From positions 7,814,501 through 7,878,500 of the forward strand of contig OY540822.1 of assembly GCA_961205875.1 (NCBI GenBank): a DNA stretch of 64,000 nucleotides. Reading direction: 5' to 3'. The translations under genes were made by a program, and so were the position numbers. Of the stretch, positions 50,470 through 62,076 are shown one piece after another (position 1 is the first letter of the stretch; the number at the start of each line of letters is the position of its first letter). The notes beneath the pieces are model-generated. The model was not told the DNA's origin and searched no databases. It saw nothing but the letters and a program-made list of their open reading frames with translations. The stretch comes from Sialis fuliginosa. Taxonomy: Eukaryota > Arthropoda > Insecta > Megaloptera > Sialidae.

Positions 50470-50812
50470 CATTTTTTTGGCATTTATTTTCATATACAGC
50501 CAGTAAAATATATATACAGTAGAAACCGGTTATAACGACATCGAAGGGACCGGAATTTTAGGTCGTTATAACCGATAATTCGATTTTTTTAAGGTAATTT
50601 ATCGGAAAAACTAAAAATTTCATGAGTATGCTGAAATTTTGTAAAATTCACCTTTTGTGAATGAAGATATCGTCAAAATAAAACTAAGAGAATAATAAAA
50701 TATAAAACATTTACGAATACTACCTATATGATATTCGACACTCAACGTTATTTTACGGAAACATAGTTTGACATTACGAGGTATGTTCTGATTGGTTACT
50801 CCTACCAATCAT

Positions 50813-51745
50813 GTAGGGGAGAGGTGCTGCAATTGAAACAGTTTTTGGGTTTTCGATGATAACTTTGTTATTTTAATTAGTAATTATTTCAAATTTGGAC
50901 ACAATATAGTCTTTCTATTAAACTTCTAATCACCAAACAAAATTTCTCAAAATATTAACCAGTGTATGTAGAAATTTATCTAAAGTAGAGTCAAGGAGAG
51001 TGTTTCAAATGACGCCGAGAAAGCGTCAATTGAAACATATATTTTTTTTCAATAAAAAAGGAAAATAAGGAACAAATTAAATGAAATAATTTTTATTAAT
51101 GATAAATTATAATTATTATTTGACATAAAATCAATACAAAAAAATTAAATTCCCCTTAAAATCTTAAAAATAAGTGGGGTAATTCTTTTGAGATAATATT
51201 ATTCACTCATCATATAAAATTCAACGAAAAAAAAGGTCTTTTGTATATACTGGGGGCCCCTCGGTCACTTGTTGCCACGGGGCCCCCGAGCCTCTAGTTA
51301 CGGCTCTGCAGGTGTCGGATGAAACATATTTCAACCGATGCATTCTAAATAGTTTCAATTGCAGCCTAGTTCGAAAAATGTAACACAATATACACCAAAT
51401 TTAAATAATTGTAAATTGATTAAAAACACATAGCTCTATACATGCCTTGCTTCTATATCAATCTACTTACCAAATATTATTAGCGAGAAATGATTTTTGA
51501 CTGAGTAATCCAAAAATATATTCGTATTTAAAAATAAAACTTCAACTGAAAAAACACTACTTCTCACCTAATTCTTAAATTTTCAAAACTCATTTGACAG
51601 AATAGTAGCGCCGACTCGGTCGCTAAAGCAGTAACACTTTAGCTAACTCAGATGATATAAAGCTTTCATTTATGACCACTAGTAGATATTATTTTTAAAA
51701 CGTTTCAATTGACGCCGTGTTTCAACTGCAGCACCTCTCCCCTAC
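50813..51745. mobile_element. Element nested inside the pogo-like element
   Basis: The ends GTAGGGGAGAGGTGCTGCA and TGCAGCACCTCTCCCCTAC are near-perfect inverted repeats that continue as CAATTGAAAC/GTTTCAACTG. Target TA is possible if the ends begin at GGGGAG. The interior repeats TTTCAATTGACGCCG-like motifs and holds a fragment of the family C MITE. Confidence 0.8.
51228..51310. repeat. hAT-type MITE family C, right-end fragment
   Basis: CTGGGGGCCCCTCGGTCAC followed by CTCTAGTTACGGCTCTG matches the right half of the copy at 38641. The left half is absent. It lies within the nested element at 50813-51745. Confidence 0.7.
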
Positions 51746-52240
51746 GTATACGATTTGAAATCTACATCTGTTTTCTGTTTATTAGAATTAAACCTAACCT
51801 ACAAAACATGATGTATTATGTCAAACAATATTTTTTATTATACAAAAAATTAAAATCAAATATATAATTTAAAATTTTTTATTTGGAAATTAAATTAAAT
51901 AATACAAAGTAGGGTACCTACAGACTATAGACATTATAACATGTATTTATTTTAAATATTCTGTAATTTTAGTTTGTTTGCAACACAGATGTACGGATGT
52001 ATTTAAAAAAAAATTGAAACAAAAGTCGGACCGTCGTACAAACCGATAAAATTCTCCGAAAATATTGTAAACAGATAGTCGTTATAACCGGTATTTCGTT
52101 GTAAGCGATGTCGTTATAAACGGTATAATATAAAATGCAATCATGGGATTCAGCCAGGATTTTTATTCTGCGTCGTTATAACCGATGTCGTTATAACCGG
52201 TTTTTACTGTATATATATACGTTACATATGGATTAGTATA

Positions 52241-53326
52241 CAGTGTATTCCAAGTTGATTAAGACATAGGAAATTTAACATGGGAGCAATTAGAAGTGTT
52301 GTAGTAACCTTTGGTCAAATTTAATGATGTGTGATTGGTGCATTTTGAAATGCCGCCACAAAATTTAATAAAATAGTCATTCGTATTTTAGGATGTATTA
52401 TTTATGATGCTTACTTTAATTTCATTATGGTATTTTTTCGAAAAATTAAAAGATTCAAGAGTAAGCTCAAATTTTGTAAAAAAAATTAAAAAAAGGTTAT
52501 TAGAAGCTCCATTCAAAATCTTAAAATGATTGACCATCTGTGAGCGAAGATATCGTCAAAATAAAATAACAAATTTAACATTGCGTGTATAGGGATTACG
52601 ATATTTTAAGCGGATTTTCAATGAAAAAGTAAATAATTTTATGCGAAGGAAGAGCAAGAAATTTATGAAATTTTGAGAAAAACTAAATTAATATAATTGG
52701 AGTTAATATAAAAAATCTCAAGTATTTTACCACCCCGTTTTTAAGTTATAAGTAAAATAAAAACTTATTTTATGATAAAAAATATCATGGTACTAGCTAT
52801 GACAATGCCGCAAAATATTGACAATTACCGCGGTATTTAAAAATCGTACGTGCTGAATATATTGTTCTTTTAATTTCAAGGAATAATACAAATAATGAAA
52901 ACTATTTCTTAATTATAAACATATAATATATAACAAATTCAGCTGCAAATAACAGTACACGTTATCACATCAAAACATTAAAAAAAATAATCGGGAATAC
53001 AAGTCACGCATGCGCAATAGAAAATATTATACTCAACGTTGCCAAATTTTATTTTAATTTATACTATTGCTATCTCGATTTTATACTTCACTTTTTTGTC
53101 CTTTTCTAACATATAGCGTACCTTGTTTCTCCCCGAGAAATACCTTAATGTATTTTATTCTTTATTAAAGTTGAAAACAAAGTACTGTTGATTAATTTAA
53201 AATTTATCAGTTAGTTTCGAGGCGGCATTTCAAAATGCACCAATCACACATCGTTAAACTTGACCAAAGGTTACTACAACATTTCTAATTGTCCCCATGT
53301 TTTTCCTATGTCTTAATCAACTTGGA
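52241..53326. mobile_element. MITE family B, copy 2 (long form)
   Basis: The same ends as at 700 bracket about 1.09 kb. The subterminal TGGTGCATTTTGAAATGCCG and its reverse (CAAAATGCACCAATCACA) are shared with the other copies. The right end is eroded. The extra interior is non-coding AT-rich DNA that copy 1 lacks. Confidence 0.75.
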
Positions 53327-53329
53327 TAT

Positions 53330-55035
53330 ATATACATATATATAAATAATCAAATGTATTGATTTTAATTACTATTTCTAAAAACATGATATACATAAAT
53401 GAAATGGTCAGAATAATATTGAAACAACTTAGATACATATATAAAGAATTTAATGACATATATTAGTATATTCTTTATGTACAATGTTTACAACGTTTCT
53501 TAAATGAAAAATGTACTATTTTCTTGATTTTCTTTCTTCCGAACACAAGCTATCTTCCTCTATCTTCTTTAAATAATAAAACCTACAGAAAAAAGTTCAT
53601 AAGAATTCTTTATATTATATACTCGTATATAGATATAGATCTATATTTAAAAATACTTACTGTAATAAATATAAAAAAAAGGATATTTTTCAATTTAAAA
53701 TACACCAAAAAAAGTTCACTTTATCTGTATAAAAGAATATATACATAAATGTTGTTCTTCTAAGATGTTTAAAATGTTACAAAATATAAATATATATAAT
53801 ATGTATGTACAATTTCTGATCTAAATTTTAGTTCATTACATTGCATACTTTTGCTCAAATTATATTAAAATATATATTATTAAATATGAAAAATATTTTA
53901 ACATATGTTATATTTATGTTTAAATAATTTAAATATATATAAAACTGTTGAGATTCAAATAAATATATGTAAATGTATGTTTCTTTCTTCCAGATATAAT
54001 ATATTTTCGGTATTCAATATATTTTATATGTACTTTTTGTTAATATAAAGTTATATTTTTTATATCTATTATGTCTACAACTTATATAAAATACAAATAA
54101 AAAATTAAAAATAACAATCAATAACAAAAAAAAAATGAAAGTATATGTAATAATCTGTAATAAATATTTAATCGTAATAAATAGTCGGATGATTTTCTTC
54201 ATTATTTCCAATATCCTACTGTCCGGTTTTATTTGTTATAGAGCAAAAACTAAACTAACACTATCTGCGAAGTATTAAATATAAATAACAAGTCCCGAGC
54301 AAATTTATAACGATTTGACACCTCGTAGATAGCGCTAGTTTAGCCTTTGCTCTAGAGCAAATTCTTTATAATATCCGACATACATCATTTTCATTTTTAG
54401 ACCATTTCATAAACTTTCATTAATTTTATTGTTGTTTATATTTATATATACACAATCATTTATACTATAAAATAAAAAATATCATATTCATGACGATTTT
54501 GAAACGTATTCAACCATAATAATAGTAAGTATATCGAAATTTATATATTATTTAATCTATGTGTATTCTGACAAAAAAGAGCGCCTATCTTTATATTCGA
54601 TATCACTATACTAAATATATATGCATAAAAATCGTTGTGTGTATTGGATATATGTATATTATGATAATATACTTCTAACAAAAAATGTAGACATACTATT
54701 TAAGACTATTTAAAACTAACTACATAACCTAAGAGTAGTCAATATATAGTATATTAACAGCATTTGTTTGTGGCGCTAAATGCCAGATGGCGTACATGCA
54801 GTAAATGCATTTCCTCCGGAAGCACACACAAATATGCATATATTGATTTCTCTTTTTGTTCTTCCTATTGCAATACATTCCTCTCTATATTTATATTTAG
54901 AAACGTTTTAAATTGTATTTTACATATCACCAATGTCACAACATACTTTTTAAAAGCAATAAAGTTTTAAACATTAATCATAATATGATGATTTTTATTT
55001 AATTACATCCAAAAAATACCCGAAAACCTTCAATC
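53330..55035. other. AT-rich stretch with UTR-like composition
   Basis: It is rich in ATATATGTA and TGTAAATA-type words. It ends with an AATAAA at about 54957 following a slightly more complex block (54770-54830). It might be an untranslated region of an unseen transcript, but nothing proves it. Confidence 0.25.
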
Positions 55036-55039
55036 ATAT

Positions 55040-55160
55040 CGTCACCTAAATATTTGTCTGTTAAAAGTAAAGAAAATTCATTTTTAATAAAAAATTAGCA
55101 GTTTCCGTTATTCAAAAAGTATTTTTGTGGACTTGTAACAAAAAAATATTTAGGTGACGA
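55040..55160. repeat. Short inverted repeat
   Basis: CGTCACCTAAATATTTG at the left pairs with AAATATTTAGGTGACG at the right, about 120 bases end to end. Confidence 0.6.
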
Positions 55161-55369
55161 TTATCAATAATATTACAAATATTAGCTTAAATAATAAAAA
55201 CAGAAAAAAACAACTTTATCCATAGATTATGAAGTATTCATACATACAATTAAAATAATGCCCTATTATATGATATATTTAAACCGGAAGTGAAAATATT
55301 ACAACACAGTTCATAATAAAAAACGAATTTTTATTTAGAAATTTAAGTAGCTTTTGATAGTAACTCAAT

Positions 55370-55615
55370 GTATCAGATTTTTTACAGTTATATTTTGAGT
55401 CCGGATTCACTCGGATCGAATAAATTCCAGCCGGATTTTATCGGATTTAAAAAAAATACTTCTAATTTCTACCAACCAATATTAGCACAACTTCAAAGAT
55501 GTCCCGGAATTCCGGATTTTTTACAATTTTATTCCGGTTTCGGGTCCGTCTAAAACTAGTATATTCCGGCCGGATTAAAACAAATTTATTTCTCCTTTCT
55601 ACCAAAAGATTAATA
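55370..55615. repeat. Diverged tandem dimer
   Basis: GATTTTTTACAGTTATATT with TTCCAGCCGGATTTTATC and TTTCTACCAACC recurs about 140 bases later as GATTTTTTACAATTTTATT, TTCCGGCCGGATTAAAAC and TTTCTACCAAAA. The overlapping short frames on both strands follow the repeat and are not genes. Confidence 0.5.
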
Positions 55616-55892
55616 AATAACATGTGTTTAAAAAAACATTTCATAGAACAAATACATTTTTTTAATTTTATTCAATATAGGTATTATTAAGACTAAATAT
55701 AACCTAACTTTATCCACAAGAAAACAATGTCATTCAATAAGTGTCGAATGATAGTTTCCTTGTGTTTAAGATGAAAATATCTAATTTAAGTTATTAAGAA
55801 ACCACAGTTTCTCCGCTTTCGTATAAGCATGATTGAAAATATAACCTTAATTAGTCTTAAAGTAAATAGAAACTTTTTATAATAATCCTTAA

Positions 55893-56772
55893 TATATATA
55901 AAGCTCAACGTTTCTCTGTCTGTCTGTCTGTCTGTCCGTTAGTTACCTTATCACTCGAGAACCACTTATCCGATTTACGTGTTTTTTTTTTAATTCAAAG
56001 GTATGTACGTTCTCTGGCCAGGTTATAGGCTATATATTTTTTTACGTTAGGTAACATAACAACTAAGCAGTGACGATAATAGTAAATCAAATCGGAAAAA
56101 ATTTTGTCGTCGGCGCGCTGTTTTGTAATACGCTGCCTAAACCGTTCAATATTGAACAAAATAATGTATTAAAGAATTGTGTAGAATCAAAAGTTCTACA
56201 ATAAAGTCCTCGACACGATATGTCTAACTTTTATATTTAAGCCACAATGACTGCTTTTATGTTACAAAGAAAACATAAAATATTTGGGTTCTGTTTACAT
56301 GGATTTATGACCTGCAAAACATTAATCCTTATCGAAATAAATGATTTCATCGTCATAAGTACTTAATGTAGATATAATTTGCCATTTACAGCATCCAATT
56401 TGGTAGTATAGTTTAGAAAATATCGAAATATACATATTGGAACACATTATTCGCGCGATTGTGACCGTGCGCGGGGGTGCGGCCAGGGAACGTGCCAACA
56501 CGCTGGGCAGAGAACAGCCGAACAGGCCGGTATTCTTTTGATTGTCAATTGTTTATTTTGTTTTCAATAATTAACTTTTAAATTTAAATAGAACAAAAAT
56601 TATTTTTACTTTTTGTTCTGATTCGTTTTTGTTAGGTAGGTAATTTAAGTGTTATTTGGTTTTTATTACATTAATAACTAATCGTGTTTGTAATTAATTC
56701 AACTATATATTTTTTAAATACTAAACAATAATTCCGTAGTCCACGCGAGCGAAGCCGCGTGGGCCCAGCTAG
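55893..56772 (+). mobile_element. Helitron-like element
   Basis: The right end has a GC hairpin (CCACGCG at 56741-56747 pairing with CGCGTGG at 56756-56762) followed within seven bases by CTAG and then T, the 3' signature of Helitrons. The probable left end is the ATATAAAGCTCAACGTTTCTC with a GTCT microsatellite. No Rep/helicase frame is present, so it would be non-autonomous. The left boundary is approximate. Confidence 0.6.
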
Positions 56773-57208
56773 TATATTAATAAAAATGATATTTAATTAA
56801 CTGTTGAAAATGATGTAAAAAAATAATTTGACAATAAAAATGTTCGATCGAAAAGAAAATCTAATATAAAAACAATTTGAAACAATCAACCTAACGAAAC
56901 TGTAAAAGCTACGAATATTCCAATTTCTTCTTTATAAAACTGTAGACTGTAAACCGTATACGTCGAGAATACAACGAACAAAATAACTTAGCTGCATCAT
57001 TTTAAATAGTAAAGTTTTCACGGAAATGTAAGGTATTATGAAGCGAAACTATTTCGTTCCTATGTTATTTAGTTTTTCATATACATGTAGCGGAAATGTA
57101 AGCTATTATGTAACTAAACTATTTCATCCAGTACTTAGTTTCTAAATACGAGAGAGTTTGGGCAGAGCGAGACTGGGATGGGAACCCCACGACCTCGCTC
57201 TCGTCCTG

Positions 57209-57342
57209 TCAGAACTCAGAATGTTGTCGGATTTCTCGTGACTTCTGCTTTAATAGGACCGTACAGATCAACAGTAGGATTAGCAAGGCGATCAGCAGTC
57301 CCACAAGAGTATATGTGGTGTGACGGTAGATTATATGTTTAT
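57209..57342 (-). CDS. Esterase-like gene, terminal exon: transmembrane helix and short tail
   Basis: The minus-strand acceptor TTATATTTTGCAG precedes 57342. Two bases complete an Asp codon from the previous exon. Then come Lys-His-Ile-Ile-Tyr-Arg-His-Thr-Thr-Tyr-Thr, a run of about 19 hydrophobic residues (Leu-Val-Gly-Leu-Leu-Ile-Ala-Leu-Leu-Ile-Leu-Leu-Leu-Ile-Cys-Thr-Val-Leu-Leu), then Lys-Gln-Lys-Ser-Arg-Glu-Ile-Arg-Gln-His-Ser-Glu-Phe and TGA (57209-57211). Positive residues after the helix fit a cytoplasmic tail. Neuroligins and gliotactin also have one C-terminal helix, but their tails are much longer. The final Ser-Glu-Phe fits the loose class I PDZ-ligand pattern. The exon and the bases 3' of it are GC-richer than their surroundings. 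The overlapping plus-strand frame from 57178 is a shadow. Confidence 0.72.
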
Positions 57343-57384
57343 CTGCAAAATATAAGATTCTAAGTTAACTGACTGCATGTGTGC

Positions 57385-57585
57385 AAATTTTGAAATGCAA
57401 AGAATAATCCACACCAATATTATAAATGCTTATCACAGCTAAACTGCTCAACCGATTTTGATTATATTTGGCAGGGAGATAGTGTACATCCTGAGGAAGG
57501 ATGTACACTAGGCTACTTTGTATCTCTAGTAATTGATTAGATGACAAAATACAAATTCCACGGGGTGAAGTCGAGGGCAACAGGT
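57385..57585 (+). repeat. Dispersed repeat E, uninterrupted copy
   Basis: CTGCTCAACCGATTTTGAT, GGGAGATAGTGTACATCCTG and GGTGAAGTCGAGGGCAACAG run in the order typical of a SINE-like or retrotransposon tail. The minus-strand frame here (to 57580) is a repeat artefact. It begins about 40 bases upstream (on the minus strand) of the terminal esterase exon. Confidence 0.55.
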
Positions 57586-58280
57586 AGTTTTAAATAAATT
57601 ATTGTCTTGAAAAATAATATCAAATATAATAATATAAGTCCCTCCAAAATTTCTTAAAATCGATAACACTAACCCCCAGTTTTAAGAAAATCTGTGTACC
57701 AAATGGACCAATCAGAATCCACAATTTGCTATTAAATAAATGTGTACCATATACATAAGAAATCGGACATAACAGTTATGGGATTCGAGTTATAGAGATT
57801 GTACTGTATTTAAAAACAAAGTAAAATTCTACAACTGTTGCATGTAATTAATAAATTTGAATAAGCAAATACAGATATATTTAAAAGTTGATTCGAATAT
57901 ATGTAAATACATCTAAATGTGCTTATAAAATATTTTCAGTGTCAGATTTCATCACTAAAGAGCAGACGTTCATGTCTTATTCAGTTAATGTAAATACGCG
58001 CTGGTATTTTCTTTGTCGTTAGAATAATATTTGTCAAGTTTGTCATATTGTTTAGATATTAACGTATACCTTCTGTTATACACATGTTTATTTTATTTTG
58101 TGTTCAGTTCTACGCTTACAATTAGTAAGTGTGGCTTCGATCCCATAAAAAACTACCCAAGTGGAAATAACAGTTCGCGGAGCTGTCGACATAATACAAT
58201 ATGAACAGCTAAAATTTTCTGTAAAAATAAAAATATCAACCGAATTATGATGCTTGGTTCCAAGTTACCGCTTTTAAAAA

Positions 58281-59207
58281 TTTGAGTCTGTAGGATCCCG
58301 CCAAGCTGAGATATTAACTATTCAATTTACTTCTCTGTTAGTTTATGAGTTTTAATTTGTTTTTAAAAAAGGAAGGAGGTCGCGAGGGTCTTTAAGTGCG
58401 TGATGCTCTTAAAGATAATAGTGTAAGCTACATTTAAAAAAAATTGAGTCTGTAGGATCCCGCCAATCTGAGATATTAACTATTCAATTTACTTATTTGT
58501 TAGTTTATGAGTTTTAATTTGTTTTAAAAAGGGAAGGAGGTCGCGAGGGTCTTTAAGTGCATGATGCTCTTAAAGATAATAGTGTAAGCTACATTTAAAA
58601 AAATTGAGTCTGTAGGATCGCGCCAAGCTGAGATATTAACTATTCAATTTACTTCTCTGTTAGTTTATGAGTTTTAATTTGTTTATAAAAAGGGAAGGAG
58701 GTCGCGAGGGTCTTTAAGTGCGTGATGCTCTTAAAGATAATAGTGTAAGCTACATTTAAAAAAATTGAGTCTGTAGGATCGCGCCAAGCTGAGATATTAA
58801 CTATTCAATTTACTTCTCTGTTAGTTTATGAGTTTTAATTTGTTTTTAAAAAAGGAAGGAGGTCGCGAGGGTCTTTAAGTGCGTGATGCTCTTAAAGATA
58901 ATAGTGTAAGCTACATTTAAAAAAAAATTGAGTCTGTAGGATCGCGCCAAGCTGAGATATTAACTATTCAATTTACTTCTTTGTTAGTTTATGAGTTTTG
59001 ATTTGTTTTAAAAAAGGGAAGGAGGTCGCGAGGGTCTTTATGTGCATGATGGTCTTAAAGATAATAGTGTAAGTTACATTTAAAAAAAATTGAGTCTGTA
59101 GGATCGCGCCAAGCTGAGATATTAACTATTCAATTTACTTCTTTGTTAGTTTATGAGTTTTAATTTGTTTTTAAAAAGGGAAGGAGGTCGCGAGGGTCTT
59201 TAAGTGA
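58281..59207. repeat. Satellite-like tandem repeat, about 161-base unit, six copies
   Basis: The unit start TTGAGTCTGTAGGATC recurs at about 58281, 58444, 58604, 58764, 58928 and 59090. Each unit carries GAGATATTAACTATTCAATT, GGAAGGAGGTCGCGAGGGTC and CTTAAAGATAATAGTGTAAG. Five units are complete; the sixth ends at GTCTTTAAGTG. The array lies in the last intron of the esterase-like gene, about 210 bases 3' (on the minus strand) of the penultimate exon. Confidence 0.92.
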
Positions 59208-59349
59208 AATTTTTTATGAGTTATTAAAATAAATTTAAAAAATACATTTTTCACCTCAGCAAGATCCCCTAGATCCGTCCCTGTTTATAATTTAATATGT
59301 GTATTAAACTATTAAAATAATACATTTTTATAGTTTATAATTGAAGGTA

Positions 59350-59417
59350 TTAGATTATTGGGAATGTGTATAGAAATGTTTGATAATGTGCAATATATTT
59401 TGTTGGAATACTTTTAC
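59350..59417 (-). other. Possible read-through ending of the esterase exon
   Basis: Directly after the donor at 59417 the same frame stays open for 22 codons (Gly-Lys-Ser-Ile-Pro-Thr-Lys-Tyr onward) and then stops. If the intron is retained and polyadenylation occurs here, the product would lack the membrane helix. An open frame of this length can be chance, and no clear AATAAA follows. Confidence 0.25.
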
Positions 59418-59620
59418 CTCCAGTAAAACAAAGTTCTTCTTCCATTTTCCCAAACGTAGAATTATTTGATACCTTTTGCAGCAGTTCATTCCAGAAGCTA
59501 AGTCTATATAAGTATTCATCGTTATCACCGACTTTTGTTTCTTCTCCCAAGGATTGTATGTACATATCGTCCTTTTTAAACGACCTCCATTTATTGTAAG
59601 GATCGTTCGGTGAAGGATTT
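59418..59620 (-). CDS. Esterase-like gene, exon closing the hydrolase fold
   Basis: The acceptor TATTATCTTAG precedes 59620. One base completes Gly, then Asn-Pro-Ser-Pro-Asn-Asp-Pro-Tyr-Asn-Lys-Trp follows, the usual turn after the fold's last helix. The exon continues Tyr-Ile-Gln-Ser-Leu-Gly-Glu-Glu, with Arg-Leu-Ser-Phe-Trp-Asn-Glu-Leu closing the domain. The donor is GGAG/GTAAAA at 59418/59417 and gives phase 1, exactly what the transmembrane exon needs. If the donor is ignored the frame runs on for 22 more codons to a stop at 59350-59352, with no membrane helix. The intron on the 5' side is only 104 bases. Confidence 0.8.
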
Positions 59621-59724
59621 CTAAGATAATATAATTATATTTCTTTAAATACTAAACATATGCGGCAATGGGAAAATATACTTTCAGAGACGTTTTACTA
59701 TATATTTAACGAGGTTTTTCTTAC

Positions 59725-59863
59725 CCAAATTTGATGAAATTTATCCAATATGTTTTTAAACGTTTTATTATTCTTTTCTCTTGCTGATTCGCTCTTCTTC
59801 TAGCCAATTGCTGCAAAAGTGTGGGGCCAAAAATAAATGGCAAATCTGTCCCATGAACAGCCC
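59725..59863 (-). CDS. Esterase-like gene, exon with the conserved His motif
   Basis: The acceptor AATTCTTAG precedes 59863 and the donor TTTGG/GTAAGA is at 59725/59724. The two leading G bases complete a Gly codon, giving Gly-Ala-Val-His-Gly-Thr-Asp-Leu-Pro-Phe-Ile-Phe-Gly. This is the hallmark segment around the third member of the catalytic triad in the family; in neuroligins the same His is kept although the nucleophile is lost. A basic, Gln/Arg-rich helix (Ala-Arg-Arg-Arg-Ala-Asn) follows, then Thr-Tyr-Trp-Ile-Asn-Phe-Ile-Lys-Phe, the conserved stretch before the Gly-Asn-Pro turn in the next exon. No ATG opens this frame, which is why it is easily missed. Confidence 0.82.
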
Positions 59864-60277
59864 CTAAGAATTATTTACATCTCATAATTACATTAACATA
59901 CTTAAAGTAAATATTGCTTACTTCAAATCGTAAATATCATTTATCTAAATAAATATTACGTACATATGTATAATGTAGGTATATGCACCATATGACGCTC
60001 TTCAAAATTAATGTTTTTATAATTTATTATTTACTTTGTTACTTTTTTATACATACATTAAATGCACTGTATATCATTTCAGTGGAAATACACGTTTTGG
60101 GGGTATGACTATTTAATAATATAATATCAAAGAGTATCATTGTTTTAGTTGTATCTACTTTTCCAGTTTTAAATAATAGTTGTAGAGAATACTATTATTT
60201 ATAGTTTATATCCTATCAATTTTTTTTGATATAACGAACCGTTAATGTATAAAAAAAGACCTCTATATAAGTGAATA

Positions 60278-60795
60278 AGGTACTGGCACCAGTTATGGCC
60301 GCTATAAGAGTAAAGTTTACTGTTTTTGTGATAAACGGGCTTCTTTTTTGTAATTCTCATGAACTCATGTTACTAATAAAACAAGTAACTCTGTATTTAA
60401 TCAATTTAATTACCAAAGTCAGCAAATATAGTTTGTTTTTTAAATTTATATATGGATTAAGTAAAACCAGTAATAGACACGCAGTGATGGACACTTGCTA
60501 ATGATTACAAAATGATAAGTACTACGACACAAAAGATATAAAAGAAAGAATCGTCAAATTTGAAACAATGTAAAGCAGTTGCTATGATTATATAATAATA
60601 AATAAATAAATTATACTAATAATTAGTTTAAATGTGCACCATTTAACACTTATTGACTGATTGTCATCAATTCACGCTATAGAACAGTTAAATGTATATA
60701 GATTAATATTCAGAAATGATAGTAATCAAATATCAACAAATATTTCTAATTCAGTACATTTAATTAAAAAGTAGCCAAGACTGGTGCCAGTACCT
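60278..60795. mobile_element. MITE family A, copy 3, in an intron of the esterase-like gene
   Basis: It has the best-preserved ends, AGGTACTGGCACCAGT and ACTGGTGCCAGTACCT, with TA on both sides. The body is collinear with copy 1, and length is 518 bases. The frame at 60271-60501 is the counterpart of the one in copy 1. Confidence 0.8.
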
Positions 60796-61249
60796 TATAT
60801 ACAAGAATGTTTCCAAACTGCTCAGTTGCCATAATAACTGACACTATAAAAGAAAAAGGCAATATTTTCTTATAATCAATAATTTCTTTGAAGTATACTT
60901 TTCACAGTGTAGAAGAACTGGGCCGTCGGGCAATCGGGCAACCGGGCAAATACCCGGGAGCCAAACGATCAAACTAAATTGATAACTTTCTTTTAAAATT
61001 TACTTAAATATTAATTTGAAATGAATACTTTTACTTTATTGATTTAATAAATGTTTTCAAAATGTCGAATTATAGTTTTAATTTTATGGAAAATTTTAAC
61101 TTTTTTTACAAGGAGGGGGGCGGTAAAAAATTATGCATATAAATAATAACATTATATGGTAGTAAAAAGTCTTAGCTTTAAAATGTATAAAGCTCATTAT
61201 TATTAATAAAGGCTGTAGTAGCCTTTGTACAATTAATATAATAAGGAAA

Positions 61250-61482
61250 TGTAATTGGTGCATTCTGAAATGCCGTCTGTATACAAACTAACAAACTGAT
61301 AAATATCATTTTATTTTATTCTTTATTAAAGTTGCAAACAAAACACCTTTGTTTATTAGTTTGCTTCGAGACGGCATTTTAAAATGCACCAATTACGTCG
61401 TTATATTTGAACAAAGCTACTACAACATTTCTAATTAACTCGATGTTTAATTTCCTATGACTTAATCAACTTGGAACATATT
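61250..61482. mobile_element. MITE family B, copy 3 (5' truncated)
   Basis: It contains TTGGTGCATTCTGAAATGCC, AAAATGCACCAATTACG and the right end CTTAATCAACTTGGAACA, collinear with the copies at 700 and 52241. The left terminal repeat is missing. Confidence 0.65.
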
Positions 61483-61554
61483 GTAAAATTGTATAGCCTG
61501 TTTCATTTAAGATTGAAGTGGTAACTAACATAGGAAGCATAATACGCGCTCTTG

Positions 61555-61930
61555 CAAGGCCGTAACTAGTGGCTCGGGGGCCCCGGGGCAAAAGGTGACC
61601 AAGCCCCCCCCCCCCAGATATGTAAAAACTAAAAATTGAAGACTTTTTTTTGGATCATATCTTACAAATTTTACATTAGTAACAAATTTTTATTTGAATG
61701 ACTTTTTTTGCTTGCTAGCTAGAATTTTACACTTCTTAGTAATTTTAATGGATAATAAGTGTAAAATTGAAGTTCAAAATCAAAATTAGTAATAAGTAAA
61801 TCACGTTTTCAAGTTAACACTAAATACATCTAAAAAATTATTCAATTTATTTATTTTTTCTTGCTCACTCCAATTTTTACGCTGCTGCGGGGGCAATGTC
61901 CCGGTTGCCCCGGTGGTAGTTACGGCCCTG
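61555..61930. mobile_element. hAT-type MITE family C, copy 2, with 8-base TSD
   Basis: The ends CAAGGCCGTAACTAGTGGC and GTAGTTACGGCCCTG are flanked by exact CGCTCTTG duplications (61547-61554, 61931-61938). The interior has a C run and GGGGGCCCCGGGGC. The 103-codon frame from 61861 starts inside this element and is not a gene. Confidence 0.88.
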
Positions 61931-62076
61931 CGCTCTTGATTGAGAAAAACGCAGGGCAGATTCACAAAACACAATTTTCACTGACGCAACACATCATGTT
62001 GCCTTGGAAACAAATGCAATTAAATTCAAATTGTCAGATCGGTTATTCTAAAAATGTGTATTATATTATCGACATT

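Larger units (their letters stand above)
50517..52209. mobile_element. pogo-like TIR element carrying a nested insertion
   Basis: The ends CAGTAGAAACCGGTTATAAC and GTTATAACCGGTTTTTACTG are flanked by TA. GTCGTTATAACCG motifs recur near both ends. Without the nested insertion (50813-51745) it would be about 760 bases. No transposase frame is seen. Confidence 0.8.

Noticed and set aside
57178-57363. 61-codon plus-strand frame rich in Arg and Pro
   Set aside because: It is the antisense shadow of the transmembrane exon and 3' flank of the esterase-like gene.
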